DNA of 8,339 bases from Candidatus Saccharibacteria bacterium UBA3304 (GCA_002361425.1 DESW01000027.1:6476-14814), one strand, 5' to 3'. Positions 1 through 6,183 are shown, counted from the first letter of the stretch. A program made the numbers and translations. Notes: generated by a model from the letters alone, not told the origin.

Positions 1-2
1 TT

Positions 3-266
3 ACTACCAAGACTCCAAAGAAACCTAACTCCGCTCTCCGCAAGGTCGCTCGTGTTCGTTTGACCAACGGTCAGGAAGTTTGGGCATATATCGGCGGTGA
101 AGGTCATAACCTCCAGGAGCACGCAGTTGTGCTCGTTCGTGGTGGTCGTGTTCCTGATCTTCCAGGTGTTCGCTATCACATCGTCCGTGGTACCCTCGAT
201 CTTCAGGGCGTCCAGGGTCGCAAGCAGGGTCGCTCCAAGTACGGTGCGAAGAAGGAGGATAAGTAA
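3..266 (+). CDS. rpsL: 30S ribosomal protein S12 (5'-truncated by window edge)
   Basis: Small-subunit decoding-centre protein that contacts the A-site codon-anticodon helix. About 87 C-terminal residues are present; roughly the first 37 lie before the window. The conserved [12 protein letters not shown] block, [31 protein letters not shown] and the basic KQGRSKYG tail are all visible and align without gaps to E. coli S12. The lysine equivalent to K43 is kept, as is the aspartate (156-158) that RimO methylthiolates in E. coli. The residue equivalent to K88, just before that aspartate, is proline (CCT at 153-155). The gene stops two bases before the rpsG start, as in a normal str operon, so the two are presumably co-transcribed and translationally coupled. 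Identity is certain; only the N-terminus is missing. Confidence 0.97.
   Translation, partial: TTKTPKKPNSALRKVARVRLTNGQEVWAYIGGEGHNLQEHAVVLVRGGRVPDLPGVRYHIVRGTLDLQGVQGRKQGRSKYGAKKEDK
252..258 (+). promoter_or_regulatory. Shine-Dalgarno of rpsG inside the end of rpsL
   Basis: AAGGAGG lies in the last codons of rpsL, ten bases before the rpsG ATG at 269. It fixes that start codon and suggests that ribosomes finishing rpsL re-initiate on rpsG. Confidence 0.85.
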
Positions 267-268
267 TT

Positions 269-748
269 ATGCCACGTAAAGTTACTGCAAGTCTCGAACG
301 CAAAGTTTCTCCAGATCGCAAATATCAGAGCGTTCTCGTTCAGCGTCTTATTAACAAATCTATGCTCGACGGCAAAAAGCACGTTGCAGAGCGCGCAGTT
401 TACAGCGCAATCGAAGGTGCCGCAAAGAAGCTTAAGAGCGAAAACCCAGTCGAGGTTCTCGAACAGGCTATCAAGAATGTTAGCCCAGACTTTGAAGTTA
501 AGTCCCGCCGCGTCGGTGGTGCCAACTACCAGATTCCATTCCCAATCGCTGGTCATCGCCAGTTGCATTTCGCAATGAGCTGGATGGTTCAGGCTGCCCG
601 CGCACGCTCTGGCATGCCATATGCTAAGCGCCTTGAGGCAGAAATCGTCGATGCTTACAATGAAGCAGGTGCTGCTTTCAAGAAGAAAGAAGACTGCCAC
701 CGCATGGCCGAAGCAAACCGTGCATTCGCACATTTTGCACGCGGCTAA
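269..748 (+). CDS. rpsG: 30S ribosomal protein S7
   Basis: Primary 16S rRNA-binding protein that nucleates assembly of the 30S head. The 159 residues match the usual 156-179. Landmarks in order are MPRK at the start, LINKSMLDGKK (residues 28-38), EVKSRRVGGANYQIP (76-90), W105 and the C-terminal HRMAEANRAFAHF. The start is supported by AAGGAGG at 252-258 and by a two-base gap from rpsL. The segment after YQIP, residues 91-104, reads FPIAGHRQLHFAMS where E. coli has VEVRPVRRNALAMR. Three arginines of this basic stretch are therefore replaced by A94, Q98 and S104, with R97 kept. The gene is followed by a strong terminator rather than by fusA, so the str operon ends here. Identity is certain. Confidence 0.98.
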   Translation: MPRKVTASLERKVSPDRKYQSVLVQRLINKSMLDGKKHVAERAVYSAIEGAAKKLKSENPVEVLEQAIKNVSPDFEVKSRRVGGANYQIPFPIAGHRQLHFAMSWMVQAARARSGMPYAKRLEAEIVDAYNEAGAAFKKKEDCHRMAEANRAFAHFARG

Positions 749-763
749 TCGCAATCAGCATTC

Positions 764-792
764 AAAGCCAGCTCCGAAAGGGGCTGGTTTTT
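764..792 (+). terminator. Intrinsic terminator closing the rpsL-rpsG unit
   Basis: CCAGCTCC (768-775) pairs with GGGGCTGG (780-787) in an 8-bp stem with one T-G wobble. A GAAA tetraloop closes it and TTTTT (788-792) follows. It lies 19 bases after the rpsG stop. The preceding AAA (764-766) can extend pairing into the T run. Confidence 0.92.
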
Positions 793-812
793 GTCGGAGA
801 AATGTGAATTGC

Positions 813-841
813 TTGACAAAAATGACAATTTGTGATAAGAT
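813..841 (+). promoter_or_regulatory. Strong promoter for the small membrane protein unit
   Basis: A perfect TTGACA -35 (813-818), a 17-base spacer and a TAAGAT -10 (836-841) preceded by the extended element TGA (833-835). Transcription should start near 848, giving a leader of roughly 70-90 bases. This is the best -35 match in the window and sits immediately after the rpsG terminator. Confidence 0.78.
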
Positions 842-887
842 ATAAGAATACATCTGAGTTGCACATTGTAATTGTCACTATAGAGTC

Positions 888-928
888 TCGACCGAGAAAG
901 AAAAATGGAGGATACTTGCAGCGGTCGA
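888..928 (+). promoter_or_regulatory. Leader hairpin enclosing a Shine-Dalgarno-like sequence
   Basis: TCGACCG (888-894) is complementary to CGGTCGA (922-928), giving a 7-bp stem with a 27-base loop. The loop contains GGAGGA (907-912), the only strong ribosome-binding sequence in this leader, and a short frame from ATG 905 (11 codons) whose TGA at 938-940 overlaps the ATG at 937 as ATGA. The fold could influence start selection for the downstream gene. This is seen by eye only; the stem is short and may be chance. Confidence 0.3.
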
Positions 929-936
929 CAGGTAGA

Positions 937-1200
937 ATGACTATGGGAGAATATTTTTTGTTTACGGATGCACTTGCGCTGGCGATTATTATTTCATCAG
1001 CTATGGCGAGAAACTTCGGCAAAAAATCAATGCTAAGAGCAATCGGAATTAGCTATCTGGTTACGATGCAGGCCATATTGGCTTACTTACAATGCAGATT
1101 CATCGTGATCAGCCGCAATCTATTCATTGAGATTACGGTAACCGTAATAATGATTTGCTACTTAACATTCCAGCTTCTATCAGCTATTTTTACTAAATAA
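937..1200 (+). CDS. Small three-helix membrane protein of unknown function
   Basis: Not recognised. From ATG 937 it is 87 residues and almost wholly hydrophobic. Three candidate membrane spans are visible: around YFLFTDALALAIIISSA (residues 6-22), ISYLVTMQAILAYL (37-50) and ITVTVIMICYLTFQLL (66-81). Basic patches (RNFGKK) lie between spans 1 and 2, with CR and SRN between spans 2 and 3 and a short TK tail. The start is uncertain. ATG 937 and ATG 943 have only a weak AGGT upstream. An in-frame TTG at 916 has GGAGG four bases before it and would add seven residues. The open frame extends back to GTG 832, but that codon lies in the promoter -10 region and cannot be on the transcript. The gene has its own strong promoter and terminator, which supports it being real and well transcribed. 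No catalytic motif is visible. Confidence 0.6.
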   Translation: MTMGEYFLFTDALALAIIISSAMARNFGKKSMLRAIGISYLVTMQAILAYLQCRFIVISRNLFIEITVTVIMICYLTFQLLSAIFTK

Positions 1201-1204
1201 TGAC

Positions 1205-1237
1205 AAAAGTGCTCGGCGTCGCGGCTGAGCACTTTTT
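1205..1237 (+). terminator. Intrinsic terminator after the three-helix membrane protein
   Basis: AAAAGTGCTC (1205-1214) pairs with GAGCACTTTT (1227-1236), with further pairing GGC/GCT inside and T1237 finishing the T run. The A-rich 5' arm and T-rich 3' arm mean it could work in both directions. It begins four bases after the stop codon. Confidence 0.9.
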
Positions 1238-1262
1238 CATGGATAAAATTTAGTCAAAACTA

Positions 1263-1291
1263 TTGCTTTTTGCCTAAAAAATGCTTATACT
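1263..1291 (+). promoter_or_regulatory. Promoter of the surface-protein gene
   Basis: TTGCTT (1263-1268), exactly 17 bases, then TATACT (1286-1291). Predicted transcription start near 1298 gives a leader of about 54 A-rich bases before the ATG at 1352. It lies just after the preceding terminator, so the surface protein is its own unit. Confidence 0.65.
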
Positions 1292-1351
1292 TTTTACAGA
1301 GTGTTCGGAAAATAAAAACGAAAAAATACTGCGGGGGAAAGATTTTTACTG

Positions 1352-4018
1352 ATGACGCACAAGAGAGCTTCTCGAATGGAGAAGGGGCGCCGTATATTCG
1401 GTATACTATTTTTGGTTTTTACGGCAGGAATTATTTCTTTTATCAATATTTCTAATCACAGTGACGCAGCGCGTACGGCGGATAGTGTCGCAGAGATTGT
1501 GGATTGCGATAGTATTATCAAGAAAAGCGCTCTCTATAACGCAGGGAATGACCTTGGCTCTCTTGGGGTCTTTGGCGTTATTGGCTTTACGAGTGCTAGC
1601 GAAGGTAACTATAAAGGCGGCCTCGCTACTCCGTCTTTCACCGCAAATAGCAATGATTTTGGCACGGAAGGGGTCGCAACGATTTCGTATCTCGGTTCCG
1701 TTAATGGCAGCAATCCGTTCGGTTGGAACTCGAACATGGCCGCAGACGGTTCTATGCTCGTGCTCGGTAGCGGCGTAAGTGTTAGCGCTGTAAGTGGTTG
1801 GAACCAGTGGAACGCTAACTATAATATTGCCGGTTCTAGCCTCCCGGCTTCCAAGTTTGCCTCTGGCGATTTTTCTACACCAGAAAGCGTAACGACGCAT
1901 ATCTATAAGGAAGACACTCAAGCTTTCATTAATCTTTCCACCCTAAAAGATCGTGCAAAAGAACTAAGCGCTAAGCTCGCAACTCAGTACAATACGAATA
2001 CGAATATTACCTTAGGCAATGCTCAGGCGTGGGAAGCACTTCCTATCACTACGAGCGGTAGTGGTCTTGCGGTCCTTAATCAAACTGCGCGCTCCGACAA
2101 CTGGGATGCTGGCTATACTGTTAATATTGGCACTGCTGGCCAGACGCTTCTTATCAACTTTGATATGGCTGGAAAGAGCAATACACAGATCGGTAACTTC
2201 ACTGTGAACCATAACGGCAACTCTAACGTAATTTTGAACGTTTATGATTCTAGCAAGGCGGACAAGGTTTATACTGGCAATATCGAAATTCAGAACAACG
2301 CGGGCTTCGTTCTTGCTCCGTCCGCAAATCTAAAGAGCAATAATCTTACCGGCATCGCAATTGCTAACACTGTTCAGATTGGCAATGCCACGAAGCGTCC
2401 ATATTACGGTAATTTCCCAGTAGCTTCTGCCGTTGTCGAGAGCTTTGGTGTTTGCGATGATGGCGGCGATGCGCCAGTCGGTCAGCATAAACTTACGGTT
2501 AACCATTATATTCGCGGTGAATCTGAGCCATTTGATACTACCTTCGAATTCTATGATGACGGCGCCGAATATTCGGCAACTCCGCTCAATCTTGATTATC
2601 TAACATATCTAGGACTTCATAGTGGCTCTATCGCTGCAACCGGTATCATTACCAAGGATATCGAAGTTTCTCTTGATTACAAGGTTAATAATGTTAGCTT
2701 CGTCGTTGAGCATGTAAGCACCGAGGACGGCAATCCGTTAATCGAGAAAGAAACCGTTACGAAAAATGCGCTTGATACTTATACCGTCACGCCGAAACGC
2801 TACGACAACTACAAATACAAGAATGCAAGCGCGGCACTAACTCAACAGGTAAAGAATTTTGGTAGTAAAATCACTCTTTACTACGATCCGTGGGTAGACC
2901 CAACTTCCCCTGTCACTAGCGACATGGTCTACGAAAAGACCCCATACTACGTCGAGAGCAAACTCGGTACGATGGGTGGCTTCCATATGGTTGGTTTCTC
3001 TGAAATCGACGCAAAGGTTCGTGTCTATGGCAACATTATCACGAATAAAATTACTAATATGAGCGAGTTCGGCCTCGTCCACTTCCCGTTAATTAACTAC
3101 ACGAAGGTAGTTGGCGGCGGCATTACTAATCCTAAGTTTTCGCCAAATGATAACGTTAATACTGTTCTTGTGGTTGGCCGCGACGTAGATATTAATCTCG
3201 CCGATAATGGCAATCGCTGGAGTATTAATGGCGCTAAGGTAGATATCCCGCAACGTCGTCAAAACTCCAATCCTACCAACGTCTGGCGCGAAAAGGATGT
3301 TAAATTCCTAGATCTCGACGCGATTAAGACTCAGGCGGTCGCATTCAGTAAGAAGCTCGCTGGCTATGAAAACGTATCTACGGAAGTTGACTTCTCGGAC
3401 CAGAATAACAAAATCATTCGTGTTCTCAATGACGAAGGCCTGAATTCTGTAAACCTCACTTATCAGGACTTTGATGAGTCTCACGATATCTTCGTGGATG
3501 GCTTCGATAAGGAAAAGAAGGCCACTCTCGTAATTAATATCGATATGGCCGGCCATCAGGGCGATTTCTCCTTTGCTGGTACCCGCCTCCGCTGGGGAAC
3601 TAATGATATCTATAATGAGTCCTTCACGGGTGGCGAAAATATTACCCGCGAAGATGCTCAGCTCAATAACACCATTACACTGAACTTCGTTGACAGCTCC
3701 AGTCCAGACGGCCTCTATCATGGCAATGTACGCTCCATGCGCCCAATGCTAGCCTTTACGCTCATTCCAGAAGGTCAGTTCACAATTGTCTCCTCAGCCT
3801 ATGCTGGCGCTATCCTCGCCGATCACATCTCTGGTACTGGCAACTCCTATATGGTTCTCTTTGATCATGCGTTCTATAACGATCCAGACCCAGAGCCGGA
3901 AAATGTTCCAGTATCACCAAAGACGCTCGATGAAAATCTTCCGCTTCTCTCTACGCTTGCAGGCGTAAGTGTAGCAGCAACTGCAGTCGTGGTCGTAATC
4001 ACTCGCAAACGCCGCTAG
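1352..4018 (+). CDS. Large secreted, C-terminally anchored surface protein with two choice-of-anchor-A-like domains
   Basis: Probable adhesin-like envelope protein, 888 residues from ATG 1352. Order: basic N-terminus and hydrophobic signal segment (IFGILFLVFTAGIISF, 15-30); first choice-of-anchor-A-like domain (about 65-355) with LLINFDMAG and GFVLAPSANL; two MucBP-like modules (about 378-443 and 447-512), the second ending KITLYYD; second anchor-A-like domain (about 537-842) with LVINIDMAG and AGAILADHISG; Pro/Glu-rich linker DPDPEPENVPV; SPKTLDEN (855-862), a hydrophobic span (864-883) and terminal RKRR. That last arrangement resembles a sortase sorting signal with a non-LPXTG motif, or simply a tail anchor. 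The only cysteines are C52 and C368, either side of the first domain. Start choice is uncertain: ATG 1376 (MEKGRRIFG) with weak AAGAGAG upstream is equally good, while the GGGGG before ATG 1352 is about 14 bases away. The domain names rest on pattern recognition. The adhesive role is inferred; no ligand can be named. Confidence 0.88.
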   Translation: MTHKRASRMEKGRRIFGILFLVFTAGIISFINISNHSDAARTADSVAEIVDCDSIIKKSALYNAGNDLGSLGVFGVIGFTSASEGNYKGGLATPSFTANSNDFGTEGVATISYLGSVNGSNPFGWNSNMAADGSMLVLGSGVSVSAVSGWNQWNANYNIAGSSLPASKFASGDFSTPESVTTHIYKEDTQAFINLSTLKDRAKELSAKLATQYNTNTNITLGNAQAWEALPITTSGSGLAVLNQTARSDNWDAGYTVNIGTAGQTLLINFDMAGKSNTQIGNFTVNHNGNSNVILNVYDSSKADKVYTGNIEIQNNAGFVLAPSANLKSNNLTGIAIANTVQIGNATKRPYYGNFPVASAVVESFGVCDDGGDAPVGQHKLTVNHYIRGESEPFDTTFEFYDDGAEYSATPLNLDYLTYLGLHSGSIAATGIITKDIEVSLDYKVNNVSFVVEHVSTEDGNPLIEKETVTKNALDTYTVTPKRYDNYKYKNASAALTQQVKNFGSKITLYYDPWVDPTSPVTSDMVYEKTPYYVESKLGTMGGFHMVGFSEIDAKVRVYGNIITNKITNMSEFGLVHFPLINYTKVVGGGITNPKFSPNDNVNTVLVVGRDVDINLADNGNRWSINGAKVDIPQRRQNSNPTNVWREKDVKFLDLDAIKTQAVAFSKKLAGYENVSTEVDFSDQNNKIIRVLNDEGLNSVNLTYQDFDESHDIFVDGFDKEKKATLVINIDMAGHQGDFSFAGTRLRWGTNDIYNESFTGGENITREDAQLNNTITLNFVDSSSPDGLYHGNVRSMRPMLAFTLIPEGQFTIVSSAYAGAILADHISGTGNSYMVLFDHAFYNDPDPEPENVPVSPKTLDENLPLLSTLAGVSVAATAVVVVITRKRR

Positions 4019-4022
4019 CCGA

Positions 4023-4050
4023 TTGAAATTCAAGCAAATTATTGTATAAT
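4023..4050 (+). promoter_or_regulatory. Consensus-like promoter of the 185-residue protein gene
   Basis: TTGAAA (4023-4028), 16 bases, then a perfect TATAAT (4045-4050). Transcription should begin near 4057. The -35 starts five bases after the surface-protein stop, and I see no convincing terminator between them, so read-through from upstream is also possible. Confidence 0.75.
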
Positions 4051-4103
4051 TAAAACAATAAAACTGTAAGGTTTTTGTACATTTTGAAAAGGAGGGGTTT
4101 GCT

Positions 4104-4661
4104 ATGAACGAGGCTATATTGACCCAATACTATCTGCCTGCACGCGGCGCGGATGTATATAGCTACAAGGTTCAAGTTGGAGAAAGGTTGTTTTGCTTTC
4201 ATAACCTAGATAAATTAACGGAGGATGAAAAACCGTTACTTATCTTCTGTAGTGGCGGATGTACGAATCCAATGAAGCTATTTCAGACCACGGTTCTTGG
4301 AAGGCGAGACAATCTAAACATTAAGCAGAGCGATCAGTCGCAGGCTTATGTTGGCTTAGCTGAGGGCGACTATATCATTTCTTCAGCTTGGGACTATCAC
4401 TCAAAGACAGGCACAGAGAGTCTTATTGTCAACATTATGCGCGTAGAGAATTATCTCAGCAATGCAGAGGTAACAGTTTATCTCATGGATCGTTACTACT
4501 ACGAGTCGTCAATGCCGTTCCGTAGTCGCTATGCCGACCAATGGCTGTCGAACATTGAGACTCGCGAGCTGGCGCCATTTACCGAAGAAAATATCGGCGG
4601 TCTTATGTCGAGAGGAAAACGTATGGAGGAGATACGTCGTAGCAAAAAGCAAAAACACTAG
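4104..4661 (+). CDS. Uncharacterised cytosolic protein, 185 residues
   Basis: Not recognised. No signal peptide or membrane span is visible, so it is probably cytoplasmic. The first two thirds alternate short hydrophobic and polar stretches, suggesting a beta-rich fold (EKPLLIFCSGG, residues 42-52; EGDYIISSAWDY, 87-98; SLIVNIMRVENYL, 106-118; AEVTVYLMDRYYY, 121-133). The end is a basic, probably helical tail rich in Arg and Lys (RGKRMEEIRRSKKQKH). Cysteines are C31, C49 and C53; C49 and C53 form a CxxxC spacing in FCSGGCTNP, too little to claim metal binding. The start is well fixed: AAGGAGG at 4089-4095 is eight bases before ATG 4104. It is monocistronic, between a consensus promoter and a strong terminator. 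The basic tail could bind nucleic acid or the membrane surface, but that is conjecture. Confidence 0.85.
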   Translation: MNEAILTQYYLPARGADVYSYKVQVGERLFCFHNLDKLTEDEKPLLIFCSGGCTNPMKLFQTTVLGRRDNLNIKQSDQSQAYVGLAEGDYIISSAWDYHSKTGTESLIVNIMRVENYLSNAEVTVYLMDRYYYESSMPFRSRYADQWLSNIETRELAPFTEENIGGLMSRGKRMEEIRRSKKQKH

Positions 4662-4667
4662 AAAGCG

Positions 4668-4691
4668 CCCGGCCAGATTGGCCGGGTTTTT
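4668..4691 (+). terminator. Strong intrinsic terminator after the 185-residue protein gene
   Basis: A perfect 7-bp G+C stem, CCCGGCC (4668-4674) with GGCCGGG (4680-4686), a five-base loop AGATT and TTTTT (4687-4691). It starts seven bases after the stop codon. Confidence 0.95.
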
Positions 4692-4695
4692 GCTG

Positions 4696-4701
4696 TATAA
4701 T
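4696..4701 (+). promoter_or_regulatory. TATAAT -10 box of a possibly leaderless glycosidase promoter
   Basis: A perfect TATAAT directly follows the terminator T run. A start about seven bases downstream would fall at 4707-4708, on the A of the glycosidase ATG. No -35 hexamer is seen at 16-18 bases (that stretch is the terminator stem), and no extended TGn sits at the exact position, so promoter strength is uncertain. Confidence 0.5.
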
Positions 4702-4707
4702 GAATTT

Positions 4708-6129
4708 ATGGCAAAGCATAAGCTGATTTACCAGATATATCCGAGTGCGGTGGGCGACCTTCGCGATATTTCTGCTAAAATCCCGCTTATTGCCGACAAA
4801 CTTCATCCTGATTACATCTGGCTCAGTCCAATTTTTCAAAGTCCGTGGGTCGACGGTGGCTATGACGTTAGTGACTATTGCAAAATCGATCCGCGCTTCG
4901 GCACGATGCGTGACTTCCGTCATCTTATAGAAGTCGCCAAAAAGCATGATATCGGTATCTTGCTCGATCTTGTGATTAATCATACTTCTATTGAGCACCA
5001 GTGGTTCCGCAAATCAGAGCTACATGACCCTTGGTACAAGGACTATTACGTCTGGCTCGACAAGCCACTCAACTGGAAGTCTTTCTTCGGTGGCCCAGCC
5101 TTTGATTACTCGCAGCTACGCGGCAAATACTATCTTCATCTATATGATCGCGCTCAGCCGGATTTAAACTTCAACAATCCGCGCGTTATTAAGGAATTTA
5201 CGGATATCATTAACTTCTGGAAGAAAGAAGGTATCGCCGGCTTCCGCGTCGACTCAGCTAACGTCCTGGCGGAAAATAATCTCAAACGTGGCCGTATTCC
5301 GGGCCTTCCGGGCTTCTTCAATTACTATCAGACTCCATCGACTATCTTTGTGCTTGAAAAATTGCTCGCGAATAAAGGTCTCTTTACGCTTGCTGAGCCG
5401 GTTGGCGGGGAATTCTTTAGCAAGCGCAAATTCCATGAGCTTACCGATAAAGCCTTCGATGCTAGCTTTAATGTCGGCACGCTGGACGTCGCAGATTCCT
5501 TCTTTTCAATCAAAGACCGTATTTATCCGGTAAACTATAAGCGCTGGTTCAAGAAGCTTGCGAAATGGTCAGTAGAGCCGGCCTTCTCGATGGCGCTTGA
5601 GTCTCATGACGCGCCGCGCGCCCCTAGCCGTTTTGACGTCAATCCGCGCGTACTGGCGATGCTGCAGTTCTTACTGCCAAGCTATAATCCATGCATTTAT
5701 CAGGGGCAGGAGCTCGGCACGCTCAACGCCGACTTAAGTATGAATATTAACGATTATCCAGGCGTGCAGTCTCGCCAGATCTATCGTCGTCTGCGCCGTG
5801 AAGGTAAGACTAAGCGTCAGGCAATGGCTGTCGTTCGCCGTACCTCGCGCGATAATGCGCGCCAGCCGATTGACTGGGGCGAGTATATTCTTCAAGGTCG
5901 CCAGCCAAGCTCAGTACTGAATTTTTATAGCGATATCATTATGCTTTGGCGTCAGGACCCAGTTATTCGTGACGGTGCGCTCAAAGTGGCAAAAGCCACC
6001 AAGCAGGGCGTTTTTGAATTCTATCGTATCCTTGATAAAAAGCGCTATTTTATTCATCTCGACTTCTCAATGAAGACGCCTTCATATCTGAAGGATGACC
6101 ACGATAATATTGTCATACGCGTAAAATGA
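4708..6129 (+). CDS. GH13 alpha-glycosidase, oligo-1,6-glucosidase/sucrose-isomerase-like
   Basis: Cytoplasmic alpha-amylase-superfamily enzyme of 473 residues with no signal peptide. GH13 landmarks: IYQIYPSAVGD (7-17), IWLSPIFQSP (37-46), GYDVSDY (51-57), region I DLVINHTS (87-94), region II GFRVDSA with nucleophile D182, region III LAEPVG with acid/base E230, region IV ESHDAPRAPSRF with transition-state D301 (H300 kept), IYQGQELG (330-337) and DNARQPIDW (382-390). The last two are typical of the oligo-1,6-glucosidase, trehalulose/isomaltulose synthase and trehalose-6-P hydrolase group, so the likely substrates are short alpha-glucosides; exact specificity cannot be read. It is shorter than the roughly 550 residues usual there. 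The N-terminal calcium loop (DxNxDGxGD) is missing and region IV has Ser instead of Asn before His-Asp. ATG 4708 is chosen because upstream sequence is a terminator and promoter; no Shine-Dalgarno is present. Confidence 0.93.
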   Translation: MAKHKLIYQIYPSAVGDLRDISAKIPLIADKLHPDYIWLSPIFQSPWVDGGYDVSDYCKIDPRFGTMRDFRHLIEVAKKHDIGILLDLVINHTSIEHQWFRKSELHDPWYKDYYVWLDKPLNWKSFFGGPAFDYSQLRGKYYLHLYDRAQPDLNFNNPRVIKEFTDIINFWKKEGIAGFRVDSANVLAENNLKRGRIPGLPGFFNYYQTPSTIFVLEKLLANKGLFTLAEPVGGEFFSKRKFHELTDKAFDASFNVGTLDVADSFFSIKDRIYPVNYKRWFKKLAKWSVEPAFSMALESHDAPRAPSRFDVNPRVLAMLQFLLPSYNPCIYQGQELGTLNADLSMNINDYPGVQSRQIYRRLRREGKTKRQAMAVVRRTSRDNARQPIDWGEYILQGRQPSSVLNFYSDIIMLWRQDPVIRDGALKVAKATKQGVFEFYRILDKKRYFIHLDFSMKTPSYLKDDHDNIVIRVK

Positions 6130-6138
6130 TGTTATAAT
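6110..6138 (+). promoter_or_regulatory. Promoter of the tandem small membrane proteins, overlapping the glycosidase end
   Basis: TTGTCA (6110-6115) lies within the last glycosidase codons, then 17 bases, then a perfect TATAAT (6133-6138) beginning four bases after the stop. Expected start is near 6145. A tiny TAGC-TTTC-GCTA hairpin (6147-6158) would sit at the very 5' end of the transcript. Confidence 0.75.
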
Positions 6139-6183
6139 TTATCGCATAGCTTTCGCTAAATTTCATAGGAGGAGGGTAGGAAA

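Noticed and set aside
203..754. Minus-strand frame of about 183 codons opposite rpsG
   Set aside because: Antisense shadow of rpsG and the end of rpsL. The Cys/Phe/Trp-rich composition is that of a shadow frame.
832..936. GTG 832 as start of the three-helix membrane protein
   Set aside because: The codon overlaps the extended -10 element and would lie upstream of the transcription start; no ribosome-binding site precedes it.
1270..1455. 61-codon + strand frame overlapping the surface-protein start
   Set aside because: It begins inside the promoter, has no ribosome-binding site, and overlaps the well-supported surface-protein frame.
2012..2212. Short antisense and out-of-frame open frames inside the surface protein
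   Set aside because: No start signals or recognisable composition; expected by chance in a 2.7-kb coding region.
4061..4077. Weak AAAAC/GTTTT hairpin in the leader of the 185-residue gene, considered as a surface-protein terminator or riboswitch
   Set aside because: The stem is short and A-T rich and lies downstream of the consensus promoter; it is too weak to call.
4531..4707. Upstream extension of the glycosidase frame
   Set aside because: It runs through the 185-residue gene in another frame, across a strong terminator and a -10 box. GH13 homology begins right after ATG 4708.
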